DNA of 7,132 nucleotides. It comes from Chrysiogenia bacterium. GTDB taxonomy: Bacteria > JAGRBM01. Within the stretch, counting starts at the first letter, position 1. Each line of letters opens with the position of its first letter. The notes under the pieces were generated by a model that searched no databases, was not told the origin of the DNA, and saw nothing but the letters and a program-made list of their open reading frames with translations. The position numbers were made by a program, and so were the translations under genes. The stretch is from assembly GCA_020434085.1 (NCBI GenBank), contig JAGRBM010000029.1:1-7132 (forward strand). Reading direction: 5' to 3'. Of this stretch, positions 1-5,773 are shown piece after piece.

Positions 1-983
1 GTGAACAGCCGGAGCAGGTTCTCCGGATCAATGCCGCAACCGTAGTCGCGAATGGATGTCTGGAGAAATCCGCGGACCGAGCCGCCGGAATCGCGCAGGG
101 CGACGTCGCTGGTGTAGCGGGTGCTGATCTCGATTCGTCCCTCGGGCGCGCTGGCTTCGGCCGCATTCTGGATCAGGTTGAGAAACACCTGCTTGAGCGC
201 GTCGTGGGAACCGGTCACGTGGGGCAGACTCGGGTCGTAGATTTCCTCAAATTGCTTGTCCCTGCCGGTTTCCGAGAGGGAGACGAGTTGCACCACTTCG
301 TTGAGTACCACGTGGAGGTTCACGTCCTGATGCTCGACCGCCGGGGGACGTCCGAAGCGCAACAGGCGCTCGACGATGGAGTTGACCCGCGCGCTCTCCT
401 TGAGGATGACCTGAATGAGCTCGGCCTGGTCGGAGCCCTTGATCTCGCGTTCGAGCAATTGAGCGGCGCCCTTGATCCCGCCGAGCGGGTTCTTGATCTC
501 GTGGGCCAGACCCGCGGCGATGGTGCCCAGCGATGCCAGGCGGTCGTTGCGGATGAGGTCGCGTTGCAGCTCACGCACACGGCTGCGGTCGCTCAGCATG
601 ACAAGCGCGCCCCAGTAGTCCCCATCGGGGTGATGCCAGGGAGTAACCGCCGCGGTGACCGGATGCTCGGATGCGCGACCTGTTACGTCGGGTCCCACGC
701 GCAGGGTGGCATTGCGGTCGGTGCAGGCCGAGTTCGTTCGCAACGTTCGGTCGATGAGCTTGATGAGCCAGGGGTTGCCGGCGAGCACCTGATCGAAGGG
801 ACGCGCGGTCGCCACGGTGCGCGAGATGCTGAAGGCACGCTCGGCTTCATCGTTGAAATACAGAATGGTTCCGTCGCGGTCGATGAGCACCAGCGCGTCG
901 ACCATGGAGTCGAGCAGGCTGGCGACGTCGTCCCCGAACCGGGGGCGCTTCGACTTGTCGGGTGTGGCCTTTTCGCGGCCCAT
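1..983 (-). CDS. ntrB: NtrB-like PAS sensor histidine kinase (3'-truncated by window edge)
   Basis: This is a cytoplasmic sensor kinase of the NtrB/GlnL type, which autophosphorylates on histidine and passes the phosphate to an NtrC-type sigma54 activator in nitrogen control. The first 327 residues are visible and the frame stays open to the window edge. A PAS domain spans roughly residues 18-135, beginning near SLLDSMVDALVLIDRDG. The HisKA H-box is GLAHEIKNPLGGIKGAAQLL with the phosphoacceptor His161. The ATPase domain shows an N-box (FLNLIQNAAEA, Asn273) and a G1-type box (IRDYGCGIDPENL, Asp313). The rest of the ATPase domain is outside the window. There is no transmembrane segment, as expected for NtrB. 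ATG at 983 is chosen because the PAS domain follows directly and AGGAGG (996-1001) lies upstream, although its 12-nt spacing is long. It starts 4 nt after the dusB stop, so the two are probably co-transcribed and translationally coupled. A related NtrC-partnered PAS kinase of different input is possible; the family call is firm. Confidence 0.92.
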   Translation of the reverse strand, partial: MGREKATPDKSKRPRFGDDVASLLDSMVDALVLIDRDGTILYFNDEAERAFSISRTVATARPFDQVLAGNPWLIKLIDRTLRTNSACTDRNATLRVGPDVTGRASEHPVTAAVTPWHHPDGDYWGALVMLSDRSRVRELQRDLIRNDRLASLGTIAAGLAHEIKNPLGGIKGAAQLLEREIKGSDQAELIQVILKESARVNSIVERLLRFGRPPAVEHQDVNLHVVLNEVVQLVSLSETGRDKQFEEIYDPSLPHVTGSHDALKQVFLNLIQNAAEASAPEGRIEISTRYTSDVALRDSGGSVRGFLQTSIRDYGCGIDPENLLRLF

Positions 984-987
984 GGCC

Positions 988-2031
988 TCAGGCCACCTCC
1001 TGGTTTCGCGTTCCCGGCGAGGCGTCGGGGTCGATGTGCTCGCCCAGGAGGAAGTTGCGAAGCACGTCTTCGAGTTCCTCGGCGGTCTTGATGCCGAAAA
1101 TCTGCCGGCGCATCTGCGTGGCATTGCGGCGGCCGCGCAGGTACCCGGCCAAGTGCGGGCGAAACATCTTCACGCCGCGCAGATCGCCGTAAGTCCGGGT
1201 GCAGCCGCGCAGGTGATCGCAGATGACCTCGAAGAGCTCGCGATTGGTGGGCTCGCCCGGATCGCTCTCGCCCTCGAGCAGTGCCAGCCCGCGCGAGAAG
1301 ATCCAGGGATTGCCGATGGCCCCGCGGGCGAGCGAGCAGCCGTCCACGCCGGTCTCTTCCATCATCGCGCGAATGGCCTGCGGGGCAAGGAGGTCGCCGC
1401 TGCCGAAGACCGGCGTGGTCTTGCAGCGCTCCTTGAGCCGGGCGATGCGCGACCAGTCGGCCTGCCCCGAGTAGCCCTGCGCACGGGTGCGCGGGTGAAT
1501 GGTCAGCAGGTCGAGGCCGATGCCGTCGGCCATTTCGGCCAGCTCGTCGATGACAAGGGACTTGTCGTCCCAGCCGGCGCGGACCTTCACGGTAAAATTC
1601 TCATTGGGGAGCGCCTTGCGCATGGCCTCCCAGATCTGGCGCACGAGCGGCAGGTTCTTGAGCAGTCCCGAACCGGCCTCGTGGCAGGCGACCTTGCGCA
1701 CCGGGCAGCCCATGTTCAGGTCGATCCACTGGACCTCGTATCGGTCGCAAATGTCGCGGGCAACCCGGGCCAGAACCTCGGGCGTGGATCCGAAGATCTG
1801 GACCCCAAGGGGATCGTCGGCCGGGGTGTAGTCGAGCAGCTCGCGGGTGCGGTTGCTCTCGCGCACGTATCCCTCGGCACTGACCATCTGGGTAAAGCAC
1901 AGCGATGCGCCGAACTTGCGGTTCTTGGGGCGCTCGATGACGTCGGTAATTCCGCACATCGGGGCGAGCGCAAGCGGCTTTTCGAGCGTAAAGCGCCCGA
2001 TTTTTACCGGATTTGCCAAAGACTGCGTCAT
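988..2031 (-). CDS. dusB: tRNA-dihydrouridine synthase, DusB/NifR3 type
   Basis: This is a flavin (FMN) enzyme that uses NADPH to reduce a uridine in the tRNA D-loop to dihydrouridine. The 347-aa product has the usual length and the TIM-barrel landmarks in order: PLALAPMCGITD near the N terminus, LNMGCPVRKV with the catalytic Cys109, VKVRAGW, IHPRTRAQGYSG, a phosphate-binding GSGDLL, and GCSLARGAIGNPWIF. A C-terminal helical domain includes RPHLAGYLRG. The motif set fits DusB better than DusA or DusC. ATG at 2031 is preferred over an in-frame GTG at 2055: homology begins right after it (VKIGRFTLEKPLALAP), and the GTG has no Shine-Dalgarno upstream. The Shine-Dalgarno before the ATG (around GACGAG) is itself weak. 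The gene leads into ntrB with a 4-nt gap, the same order as nifR3-ntrB-ntrC operons of Alphaproteobacteria. It is divergent from the ferredoxin gene. Confidence 0.92.
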   Translation of the reverse strand: MTQSLANPVKIGRFTLEKPLALAPMCGITDVIERPKNRKFGASLCFTQMVSAEGYVRESNRTRELLDYTPADDPLGVQIFGSTPEVLARVARDICDRYEVQWIDLNMGCPVRKVACHEAGSGLLKNLPLVRQIWEAMRKALPNENFTVKVRAGWDDKSLVIDELAEMADGIGLDLLTIHPRTRAQGYSGQADWSRIARLKERCKTTPVFGSGDLLAPQAIRAMMEETGVDGCSLARGAIGNPWIFSRGLALLEGESDPGEPTNRELFEVICDHLRGCTRTYGDLRGVKMFRPHLAGYLRGRRNATQMRRQIFGIKTAEELEDVLRNFLLGEHIDPDASPGTRNQEVA

Positions 2032-2188
2032 TTCTCGTCTGCCGGTCGTTCCCACGCGGGCCCCGATGGGGCTTCGCCACCCGGAAAGCGTGAGCTTGGG
2101 CCCAGCAGCGCAGGCTTGTCAAGAATATCACCGGCTTAGCCCCGCCGGACGCCCCTTTGGCCGGCGCTCGGTGGGGGAGGCACCAGAC

Positions 2189-2217
2189 TGGACAAGGCGG
2201 GAGGCCGTGGGTATAAA
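2189..2217 (+). promoter_or_regulatory. sigma70-type promoter for the ferredoxin gene
   Basis: TGGACA (2189-2194) and TATAAA (2212-2217) are separated by exactly 17 nt, and each differs from the housekeeping consensus by one base. This is the best promoter match I found in the window. It predicts a transcript start near 2224 and a leader of about 90 nt before the ferredoxin ATG. There is no experimental support; this is a pattern match in GC-rich DNA. Confidence 0.6.
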
Positions 2218-2224
2218 GGCGCGG

Positions 2225-2252
2225 CGGAAAGGGCCTTTTTGCGCCCTTTCCG
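2225..2252 (+). promoter_or_regulatory. Perfect 10-bp hairpin at the predicted 5' end of the ferredoxin mRNA
   Basis: The arms CGGAAAGGGC (2225-2234) and GCCCTTTCCG (2243-2252) are exact reverse complements around the 8-nt loop CTTTTTGC. No T-tract follows, so it does not look like a terminator on this strand. It begins within about one base of the start predicted from the promoter at 2189-2217, so it could form a 5'-terminal stem that stabilises the mRNA. A protein-binding operator at the DNA level is the alternative. Confidence 0.6.
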
Positions 2253-2314
2253 GTGGTAAGCTGCAGCGCCGCAGGGCGATCAAGCAGCCCGATTTCGAAA
2301 GGTTTGGGGAAGCG

Positions 2315-2830
2315 ATGCCTCATTTCATCACCGACAAATGCACCGGCTGCACCATGTGCGTTCGCGTGTGTCCCACCGGTGCGATCACCGGTGACAAGGA
2401 CGCGATCCACCTGATCGAGCCCGACCTGTGCATCGATTGCTCGACGTGCGGAATTTACTGTCCGTACTTCGCGATCGAGGACGGGCTGGGCATCATCGTT
2501 GACCGCGTGAAGCCCAAAGACATTCCGAAGGCCTTCGTGATCGAAGAGTCGTGTTCGGGCTGCGTCTTCTGCGTGGAAGCCTGCCCGTTCGACTGCATCA
2601 CCATGGTCGACAACGGTTCGGGCGACTTCTTCCAGGTGGCAGAGGTCGACCAGAAGAAGTGCGTGTCGTGCAAGCTCTGCGCGCAGGTCTGCATCAAGGA
2701 CGCCATCGTGGTGGACCGGCAGATTCCCTATCAGCCCGAGGAATACAGCAGCTTCCAGAAGCCCGAACAACACCTTGTCCCGGAAATCGAGGCCGTGAAG
2801 GCCGAGCTTTCTTCGGAGGATGCGGCCTGA
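2315..2830 (+). CDS. Polyferredoxin with four [4Fe-4S] cluster motifs
   Basis: This is a soluble 171-aa electron-transfer protein made of two consecutive 2x[4Fe-4S] modules. All four motifs have CxxCxxCxxxC spacing: Cys9/12/15/19, Cys39/42/45/49, Cys80/83/86/90 and Cys116/119/122/126. The first three end in the typical Cys-Pro; the fourth has Ile instead of Pro. There is no signal peptide, membrane helix, twin-arginine motif or catalytic domain, so it is probably a cytoplasmic electron shuttle or a subunit that feeds a larger oxidoreductase. The partner is not in the window. The C-terminal tail after residue 135 is acidic and cluster-free. ATG at 2315 is chosen because the first cluster motif starts eight residues later and GGGGA lies 4 nt upstream; the same frame stays open far upstream without protein-like content. 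The gene has its own promoter and its own terminator, so it looks monocistronic. It is certainly an iron-sulphur protein; its specific role is unknown. Confidence 0.92.
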   Translation: MPHFITDKCTGCTMCVRVCPTGAITGDKDAIHLIEPDLCIDCSTCGIYCPYFAIEDGLGIIVDRVKPKDIPKAFVIEESCSGCVFCVEACPFDCITMVDNGSGDFFQVAEVDQKKCVSCKLCAQVCIKDAIVVDRQIPYQPEEYSSFQKPEQHLVPEIEAVKAELSSEDAA

Positions 2831-2864
2831 CGCATCGCGTTCCAAACGCAGAAAAGTTCACTCA

Positions 2865-2901
2865 AGGCCCCGGTTTCGCGCGAAACCGGGGCTTTTTCTT
2901 T
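2865..2901 (+). terminator. Strong rho-independent terminator after the ferredoxin gene
   Basis: GCCCCGGTTTCG (2867-2878) is perfectly complementary to CGAAACCGGGGC (2881-2892). In RNA the top of the stem would open to give a normal loop. TTTTTCTTT follows directly. The hairpin lies 36 nt after the ferredoxin stop codon, which makes this a textbook intrinsic terminator separating the ferredoxin gene from the regulator downstream. Confidence 0.93.
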
Positions 2902-3020
2902 GCTGCGGTCCAATTGGGATCACGTGGCAACCCCGGATGCTCTGACTGGCCTTTTTCGGGCCATTCCGTTACCGTTCGCTTGGGTAGAACACAGCTTGAA
3001 ACCGGGAATCGGGTGGCAGC

Positions 3021-4487
3021 ATGAGTAAGGGACGCATAGCGATCCTCGACGATGAGCCCGCTGTCCGGGAAATCCTTGGGGAATTCCTGCGAACGCGCGG
3101 CTACGAGGTATCTCTCTTCGAAGAGCCCAACGGGCTCGACAAGCATTTGCGCAATCACCCTGTCGATCTGCTGGTCTGTGATCTCTACCTGGGCGACGTG
3201 ACGGGTCTCGATGTGATCCGCAAGCTTCGCCCCGGTTACCCCGCACTCGATATCATCGTCCTGACCGGATTTGCCTCCATCGACAACGTGATCGAAGCAT
3301 TCCGCCTGGGTGCCAATGAGTACCTGCAGAAGCCGGTGAACCTGCTCCTGTTCGAGAATTCCATTGAACGCCTGCTGGAGAAGAAGCGCCTGGCGCGCGA
3401 GGTCCTCGAACTCAAGGACATCATCACCATCCATCAGGCTGCAGCCGACATCGCCGACCACCACGCGCTTCCCAATCTCTACGAAATCGTTCTCAAGACC
3501 GCTCTCAAGGGCGCCAGCGCTGATGCCGGTGCCATCGTCTGCTTTGCCGGCGAGGGCGATGAGCTCTGCGTGGAATTCGGCGCCGAGCACGGACTGGCTG
3601 CAGAAGAGCGCGACCAGTTCCTGAATCTCACACCCGAGCAGGTGCGCCAGCTCCGTCACGAATACTCCGCCATCAATGGCCACTGCACGGAGCTGGAGAA
3701 CAACACCTGCCCGGTGGCCAGCGTCTTCGGCGACGATCTCGGCATCTGCGTTCCCATGCGTCAGAAAGGCGAAGTGCGCGGTGCGCTGCACCTGGTGCGG
3801 CGCAAATCGGACACAGAGTTCACCGAGCATGAAATCGCATCGGCCCGCGTGCTGGCACACAACGCCGCCATCGCGGCCGAACGCGCGCGCCTCTATAAAG
3901 ATCTTGAGGTCGGTTACGTCGCCAGCATCGAGTCACTGGCGAAAGCCCTTGAGGCCAAGGACCCCTACACCGGCGGCCATGCCGACCGCGTGCGCAAATA
4001 CTGCCGCATGATGTCGGACCTGACCGACCTCGACGAAGAAACCAAGCTCCGCGTGGAAAGCGCCGCGCTCCTGCACGACATCGGCAAGCTCGGCGTCTCC
4101 GACTACGTGCTCCAGAAGAAGGGGCCGCTCACGGCTGATGAGCGTGACCAGATCATGGAGCATCCCAGCATCGGCGACCGCATCCTCTCGGAAGTGCCCT
4201 CGCTGGCGGCCGAGCGGCTGTGGGTCTACGAGCACCACGAGCGCTGGGACGGCAGCGGCTATCCGCGCGGCATCGGCGGCGAGGAGATCTCGCTTCCCGG
4301 CCGCATCCTCATTCTTGTCGAGGTCTACGACGCCCTGGCCACCAAGCGCAGCTACAAGGACGCCTGGCCCGCGGAGATGATCCACGAACACTTCTCCGAG
4401 GGAAGCGGCAAGATCTACGATCCGGTCACCACCGAACTCTTCCTGGAGCTCTTCCACAAGAAGCTCGCGCAGTCGAAAGCCTCCTGA
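3021..4487 (+). CDS. REC-GAF-HD-GYP response regulator (predicted cyclic-di-GMP phosphodiesterase)
   Basis: This is a 488-aa cytoplasmic two-component output protein. The receiver domain (about 1-120) has the acidic pocket Asp10/Asp11, phosphoacceptor Asp54, Thr82 and Lys104-Pro105. A GAF-like sensory region follows (about 140-290), with Cys174, 183, 222, 230 and 243. The HD-GYP domain (about 300-485) is complete: GGHADRVRKY with His320, LHDIGKLG with His352-Asp353, EHP with His381, YEHHERWDGSGYPRGI with His405-His406 and the GYP triplet at 413-415, and VYDALATKRSYK with Asp437. Domains with all these metal ligands normally hydrolyse cyclic-di-GMP, as in RpfG, so loss of activity is not expected. 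The ATG is preceded by a modest GGGTGG. The 120 nt upstream, after the ferredoxin terminator, must hold its promoter; TAGAAC at 2985-2990 is only a weak -10 candidate. No cognate kinase is adjacent. The signal and the target are unknown. Confidence 0.95.
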   Translation: MSKGRIAILDDEPAVREILGEFLRTRGYEVSLFEEPNGLDKHLRNHPVDLLVCDLYLGDVTGLDVIRKLRPGYPALDIIVLTGFASIDNVIEAFRLGANEYLQKPVNLLLFENSIERLLEKKRLAREVLELKDIITIHQAAADIADHHALPNLYEIVLKTALKGASADAGAIVCFAGEGDELCVEFGAEHGLAAEERDQFLNLTPEQVRQLRHEYSAINGHCTELENNTCPVASVFGDDLGICVPMRQKGEVRGALHLVRRKSDTEFTEHEIASARVLAHNAAIAAERARLYKDLEVGYVASIESLAKALEAKDPYTGGHADRVRKYCRMMSDLTDLDEETKLRVESAALLHDIGKLGVSDYVLQKKGPLTADERDQIMEHPSIGDRILSEVPSLAAERLWVYEHHERWDGSGYPRGIGGEEISLPGRILILVEVYDALATKRSYKDAWPAEMIHEHFSEGSGKIYDPVTTELFLELFHKKLAQSKAS

Positions 4488-4576
4488 AACAAGACGGGAC
4501 ATGAGACCTGCCGCTGGTTTGCGCCGGCGCTGCGGGGCGAGTAAACCATGGCCGCGCCGCACCCGCGGCCGCCTCC

Positions 4577-4582
4577 AAGGAG
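4577..4582 (+). promoter_or_regulatory. Shine-Dalgarno site deciding the start of the membrane protein gene
   Basis: AAGGAG sits 7 nt before the ATG at 4590. The alternative in-frame ATG at 4548 has no such site and would add a proline-rich stretch (AAPHPRPPPRSP) before the first membrane helix. The downstream start is therefore preferred. Confidence 0.8.
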
Positions 4583-4589
4583 CCCGACC

Positions 4590-5099
4590 ATGGACTGGTC
4601 CCTCGATAGCCTGAATCTCTGGATCCACCTGCTGGGGACCGCGTTCTGCTTCGGCGGCTCGGTCTTCGTGGCTTTCTATTTCCTGCCCAACCAGCCCGAG
4701 ACCCTTGAGCCGGGGCCGCTGCTCACGGCCAAGGTGGAGACTTTCCGGGCCTGGCTCTATGCCAACCTCATGGCGATGATGATCACGTTCATGACTGGCG
4801 TGTTCAACCTGCTCAAGTACAAGGAAGCCTGGGGCACCGATTACTTCTCCGCAGTGTGGAGCATCCTGATGCCCAAGTTCTTCTTCGTGCTGCTCTTTGT
4901 GCTGATGTGCGCGATGGCGGCGATGGGGCTGGGGATGAAATACATCCGCATCGCCACGGGCCTGATCGAGGTCGATGACGTGCCCGCGATGCTGGCGAAG
5001 TACGAGAAGAAGCTCTGGCGTATCCACATCGTGCTGGCGGTGCTGGTCGCCATTACCTCCTTCTTCGGCCTGCAGATCGTCAAGCTGATCCGGACCTGA
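4590..5099 (+). CDS. Four-helix inner-membrane protein, CopD/HemJ-like appearance
   Basis: This is a 169-aa integral membrane protein with four predicted helices, at about residues 9-33, 54-76, 95-116 and 145-166. Most charged residues lie in the loops. His13 in helix 1 (LWIHLLGTAFCFGGSVF), Lys96 at the start of helix 3 and His146 at the start of helix 4 are notable polar residues. The layout, with a histidine in a GG-containing first helix and a lysine opening the third, resembles the CopD copper-export domain and the HemJ protoporphyrinogen oxidase family. I cannot show true membership, and the helix-3 histidine I would expect for HemJ is absent. The gene follows the HD-GYP gene by 102 nt and precedes the chelatase gene by 91 nt, all on the same strand with no clear terminator between, so co-transcription is possible. 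That it is a membrane protein is secure; a metal or haem role is inferred from neighbours only. Confidence 0.78.
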   Translation: MDWSLDSLNLWIHLLGTAFCFGGSVFVAFYFLPNQPETLEPGPLLTAKVETFRAWLYANLMAMMITFMTGVFNLLKYKEAWGTDYFSAVWSILMPKFFFVLLFVLMCAMAAMGLGMKYIRIATGLIEVDDVPAMLAKYEKKLWRIHIVLAVLVAITSFFGLQIVKLIRT

Positions 5100-5170
5100 C
5101 CGGCCCAGCGGCCCGGGGCTGTCCCGGCAGGGAGCCCGCGGCGCTTGCATTGGCGCGCGGCGCGCGAAAA

Positions 5171-5187
5171 GCTCTCAGGCGGAGAGC
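5171..5187 (+). promoter_or_regulatory. Hairpin that sequesters the ribosome binding site of the chelatase gene
   Basis: GCTCTC (5171-5176) and GAGAGC (5182-5187) form a perfect 6-bp stem with a 5-nt loop, AGGCG. The 3' arm together with the last loop base contains GGAGAG, the only Shine-Dalgarno candidate for the ATG at 5191. When folded, the stem would hide the site, which suggests control of translation initiation by temperature, a protein or a ligand. Inverted repeats of this size do occur by chance in GC-rich DNA. Confidence 0.5.
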
Positions 5188-5190
5188 GCA

Positions 5191-5586
5191 ATGAGTGACC
5201 TCAACACAGATGCCATCCTGCTGTTCGCGCACGGATCGCGGGCCCCCGATCTCAAGATCGAGCTGGGTCACGTGGCCGAGCTCGTAAAAGCCTCAACGGG
5301 CGTCCCCATCGTGGAGATGGCCTTCCTGGAACTGGCAGAGCCGGACATGCACTTTGGCGTGAAGACCTGCGTGGGGCAGGGGGCCAAGCGGGTGACCGTC
5401 GTGCCCTACCTGCTCAACGTCGGCAACCACTTGCGCCGCGACCTGCCCAGCCTGATTGCCGAGGTCCGCAAGGCCTTTCCCGATACCGAAATTCTGATGG
5501 CCCCGCACCTGGGAGCCGACCAGCTTCTGGCCGACCTGGTGGCCAAGCGCGCGGGGCAGGCAAAGTCCGGCGAAGACCCGATTTGA
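5191..5586 (+). CDS. cbiX: Short single-domain CbiX/SirB-type sirohydrochlorin chelatase
   Basis: This cytoplasmic class II chelatase inserts Co2+ (cobalamin route) or Fe2+ (sirohaem route) into sirohydrochlorin. At 131 aa it matches the short, homodimer-forming CbiX form rather than the two-domain SirB/CbiK enzymes. Key features are ILLFAHGSR with metal-binding His14 near the N terminus, VVPYLLNVGNHLRRDLP with the second conserved His80, and MAPHLGADQLLADLV (His106) closing the domain. There is no His-rich tail and no signal peptide. The ATG at 5191 has GGAG 6 nt upstream, inside a hairpin. The next gene on this strand encodes a sirohaem decarboxylase, so an iron-inserting (SirB-like) role that supplies sirohaem is the simplest reading. 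Cobalt cannot be excluded from sequence alone. No other corrin or sirohaem gene is visible in the window. Confidence 0.88.
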   Translation: MSDLNTDAILLFAHGSRAPDLKIELGHVAELVKASTGVPIVEMAFLELAEPDMHFGVKTCVGQGAKRVTVVPYLLNVGNHLRRDLPSLIAEVRKAFPDTEILMAPHLGADQLLADLVAKRAGQAKSGEDPI

Positions 5587-5625
5587 GCGATTTTCAGCGC
5601 TGATTTGCGCCGGGGCAGCCCCGTC

Positions 5626-5655
5626 TTGCTCGCCCGGGCGGGTGCCCGCTATGGT
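5626..5655 (+). promoter_or_regulatory. Possible promoter before the sirohaem decarboxylase gene
   Basis: TTGCTC (5626-5631) and TATGGT (5650-5655) are 18 nt apart, matching the housekeeping consensus at 3 and 4 of 6 positions. If used, the transcript would start near 5662 and carry a leader of about 110 nt that includes the inverted repeat at 5683-5697 and the terminator-like hairpin at 5720-5754. The match is weak; readthrough from the chelatase gene is equally possible. Confidence 0.3.
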
Positions 5656-5682
5656 GGCCCCCTGCCCGGGGCGACTCGCACA

Positions 5683-5697
5683 ATTTCAGTGAGAAAT
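5683..5697 (+). repeat. Small inverted repeat in the decarboxylase leader
   Basis: ATTTC (5683-5687) and GAAAT (5693-5697) are exact reverse complements around AGTGA. This AT-rich island stands out in a very GC-rich leader. It could be an operator half-site pair for a repressor or activator, or a small RNA stem. There is only one copy in the region and it is short, so it may be chance. Confidence 0.3.
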
Positions 5698-5719
5698 CCC
5701 GGCGATTGCCGATGCAGGT

Positions 5720-5754
5720 GGCCGCGGCTGGTGGTGAGCCGGGGCCGATTTTTT
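5720..5754 (+). terminator. Terminator-like attenuator hairpin just before the sirohaem decarboxylase gene
   Basis: GGCCGCGGCT (5720-5729) pairs with AGCCGGGGCC (5737-5746), with one G-G mismatch, around a 7-nt loop. GA and then six T residues (5749-5754) follow. The T-tract ends 19 nt before the ATG at 5774, and that gap is filled largely by the ribosome binding site, so no promoter fits downstream. Any transcript of the gene should therefore pass through this hairpin. That favours conditional termination over a plain end-of-operon terminator for the chelatase gene 134 nt upstream. An upstream CCCGGC (5698-5703) can pair with GCCGGG (5738-5743) and would disrupt the hairpin. Confidence 0.6.
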
Positions 5755-5773
5755 AAAGAGTCTGGAGAGTCTC

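Noticed and set aside
2032-2055. Alternative GTG start for dusB at 2055
   Set aside because: The eight extra residues (GTTGRRE region) lie outside the family homology, and there is no Shine-Dalgarno sequence before the GTG.
2117-2122. Perfect TTGACA on the minus strand upstream of dusB
   Set aside because: There is no acceptable -10 element 16-18 nt downstream on that strand (CAAGCT-like sequence only), so I do not call it a promoter, though dusB must have one in this region.
817-2139. 440-codon open frame on the plus strand opposite dusB and ntrB
   Set aside because: It is fully antisense to two genes with unmistakable motifs. Its translation shows no domain, and long antisense frames are expected at this GC content.
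1601-2845. 414-codon open frame on the minus strand crossing the ferredoxin gene, the intergenic region and part of dusB
   Set aside because: It is a shadow of the ferredoxin and dusB codon pattern and runs through the promoter region. It shows no recognisable protein motifs.
2862-3860. 332-codon minus-strand frame opposite the REC-GAF part of the regulator gene
   Set aside because: It is antisense to a receiver domain with all catalytic residues, and the frame also reads through the strong terminator.
4488-4589. GCGCCGGCGC palindrome (4521-4530) and a GGTTT/AAACC pair between the HD-GYP and membrane protein genes
   Set aside because: The stems are short or far apart with no T-tract. They are not distinguishable from GC-rich background.
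3933-5150. 405-codon minus-strand frame opposite HD-GYP and the membrane protein
   Set aside because: It is low-complexity and rich in His, Arg and Gly, as expected for the reverse of GC-rich coding DNA. The plus-strand genes are convincing.
5100-5170. Alternating GC run (5152-5166) and C/G blocks after the membrane protein gene
   Set aside because: It can fold in many weak ways, has no T-tract and no repeat unit worth naming, so it is not called a terminator or origin.
5611-5623. CGGGGC-A-GCCCCG hairpin just after the chelatase gene
   Set aside because: The loop is too small as written and is followed by TCTTGCT rather than a T-run. A weak terminator is possible but not supportable.
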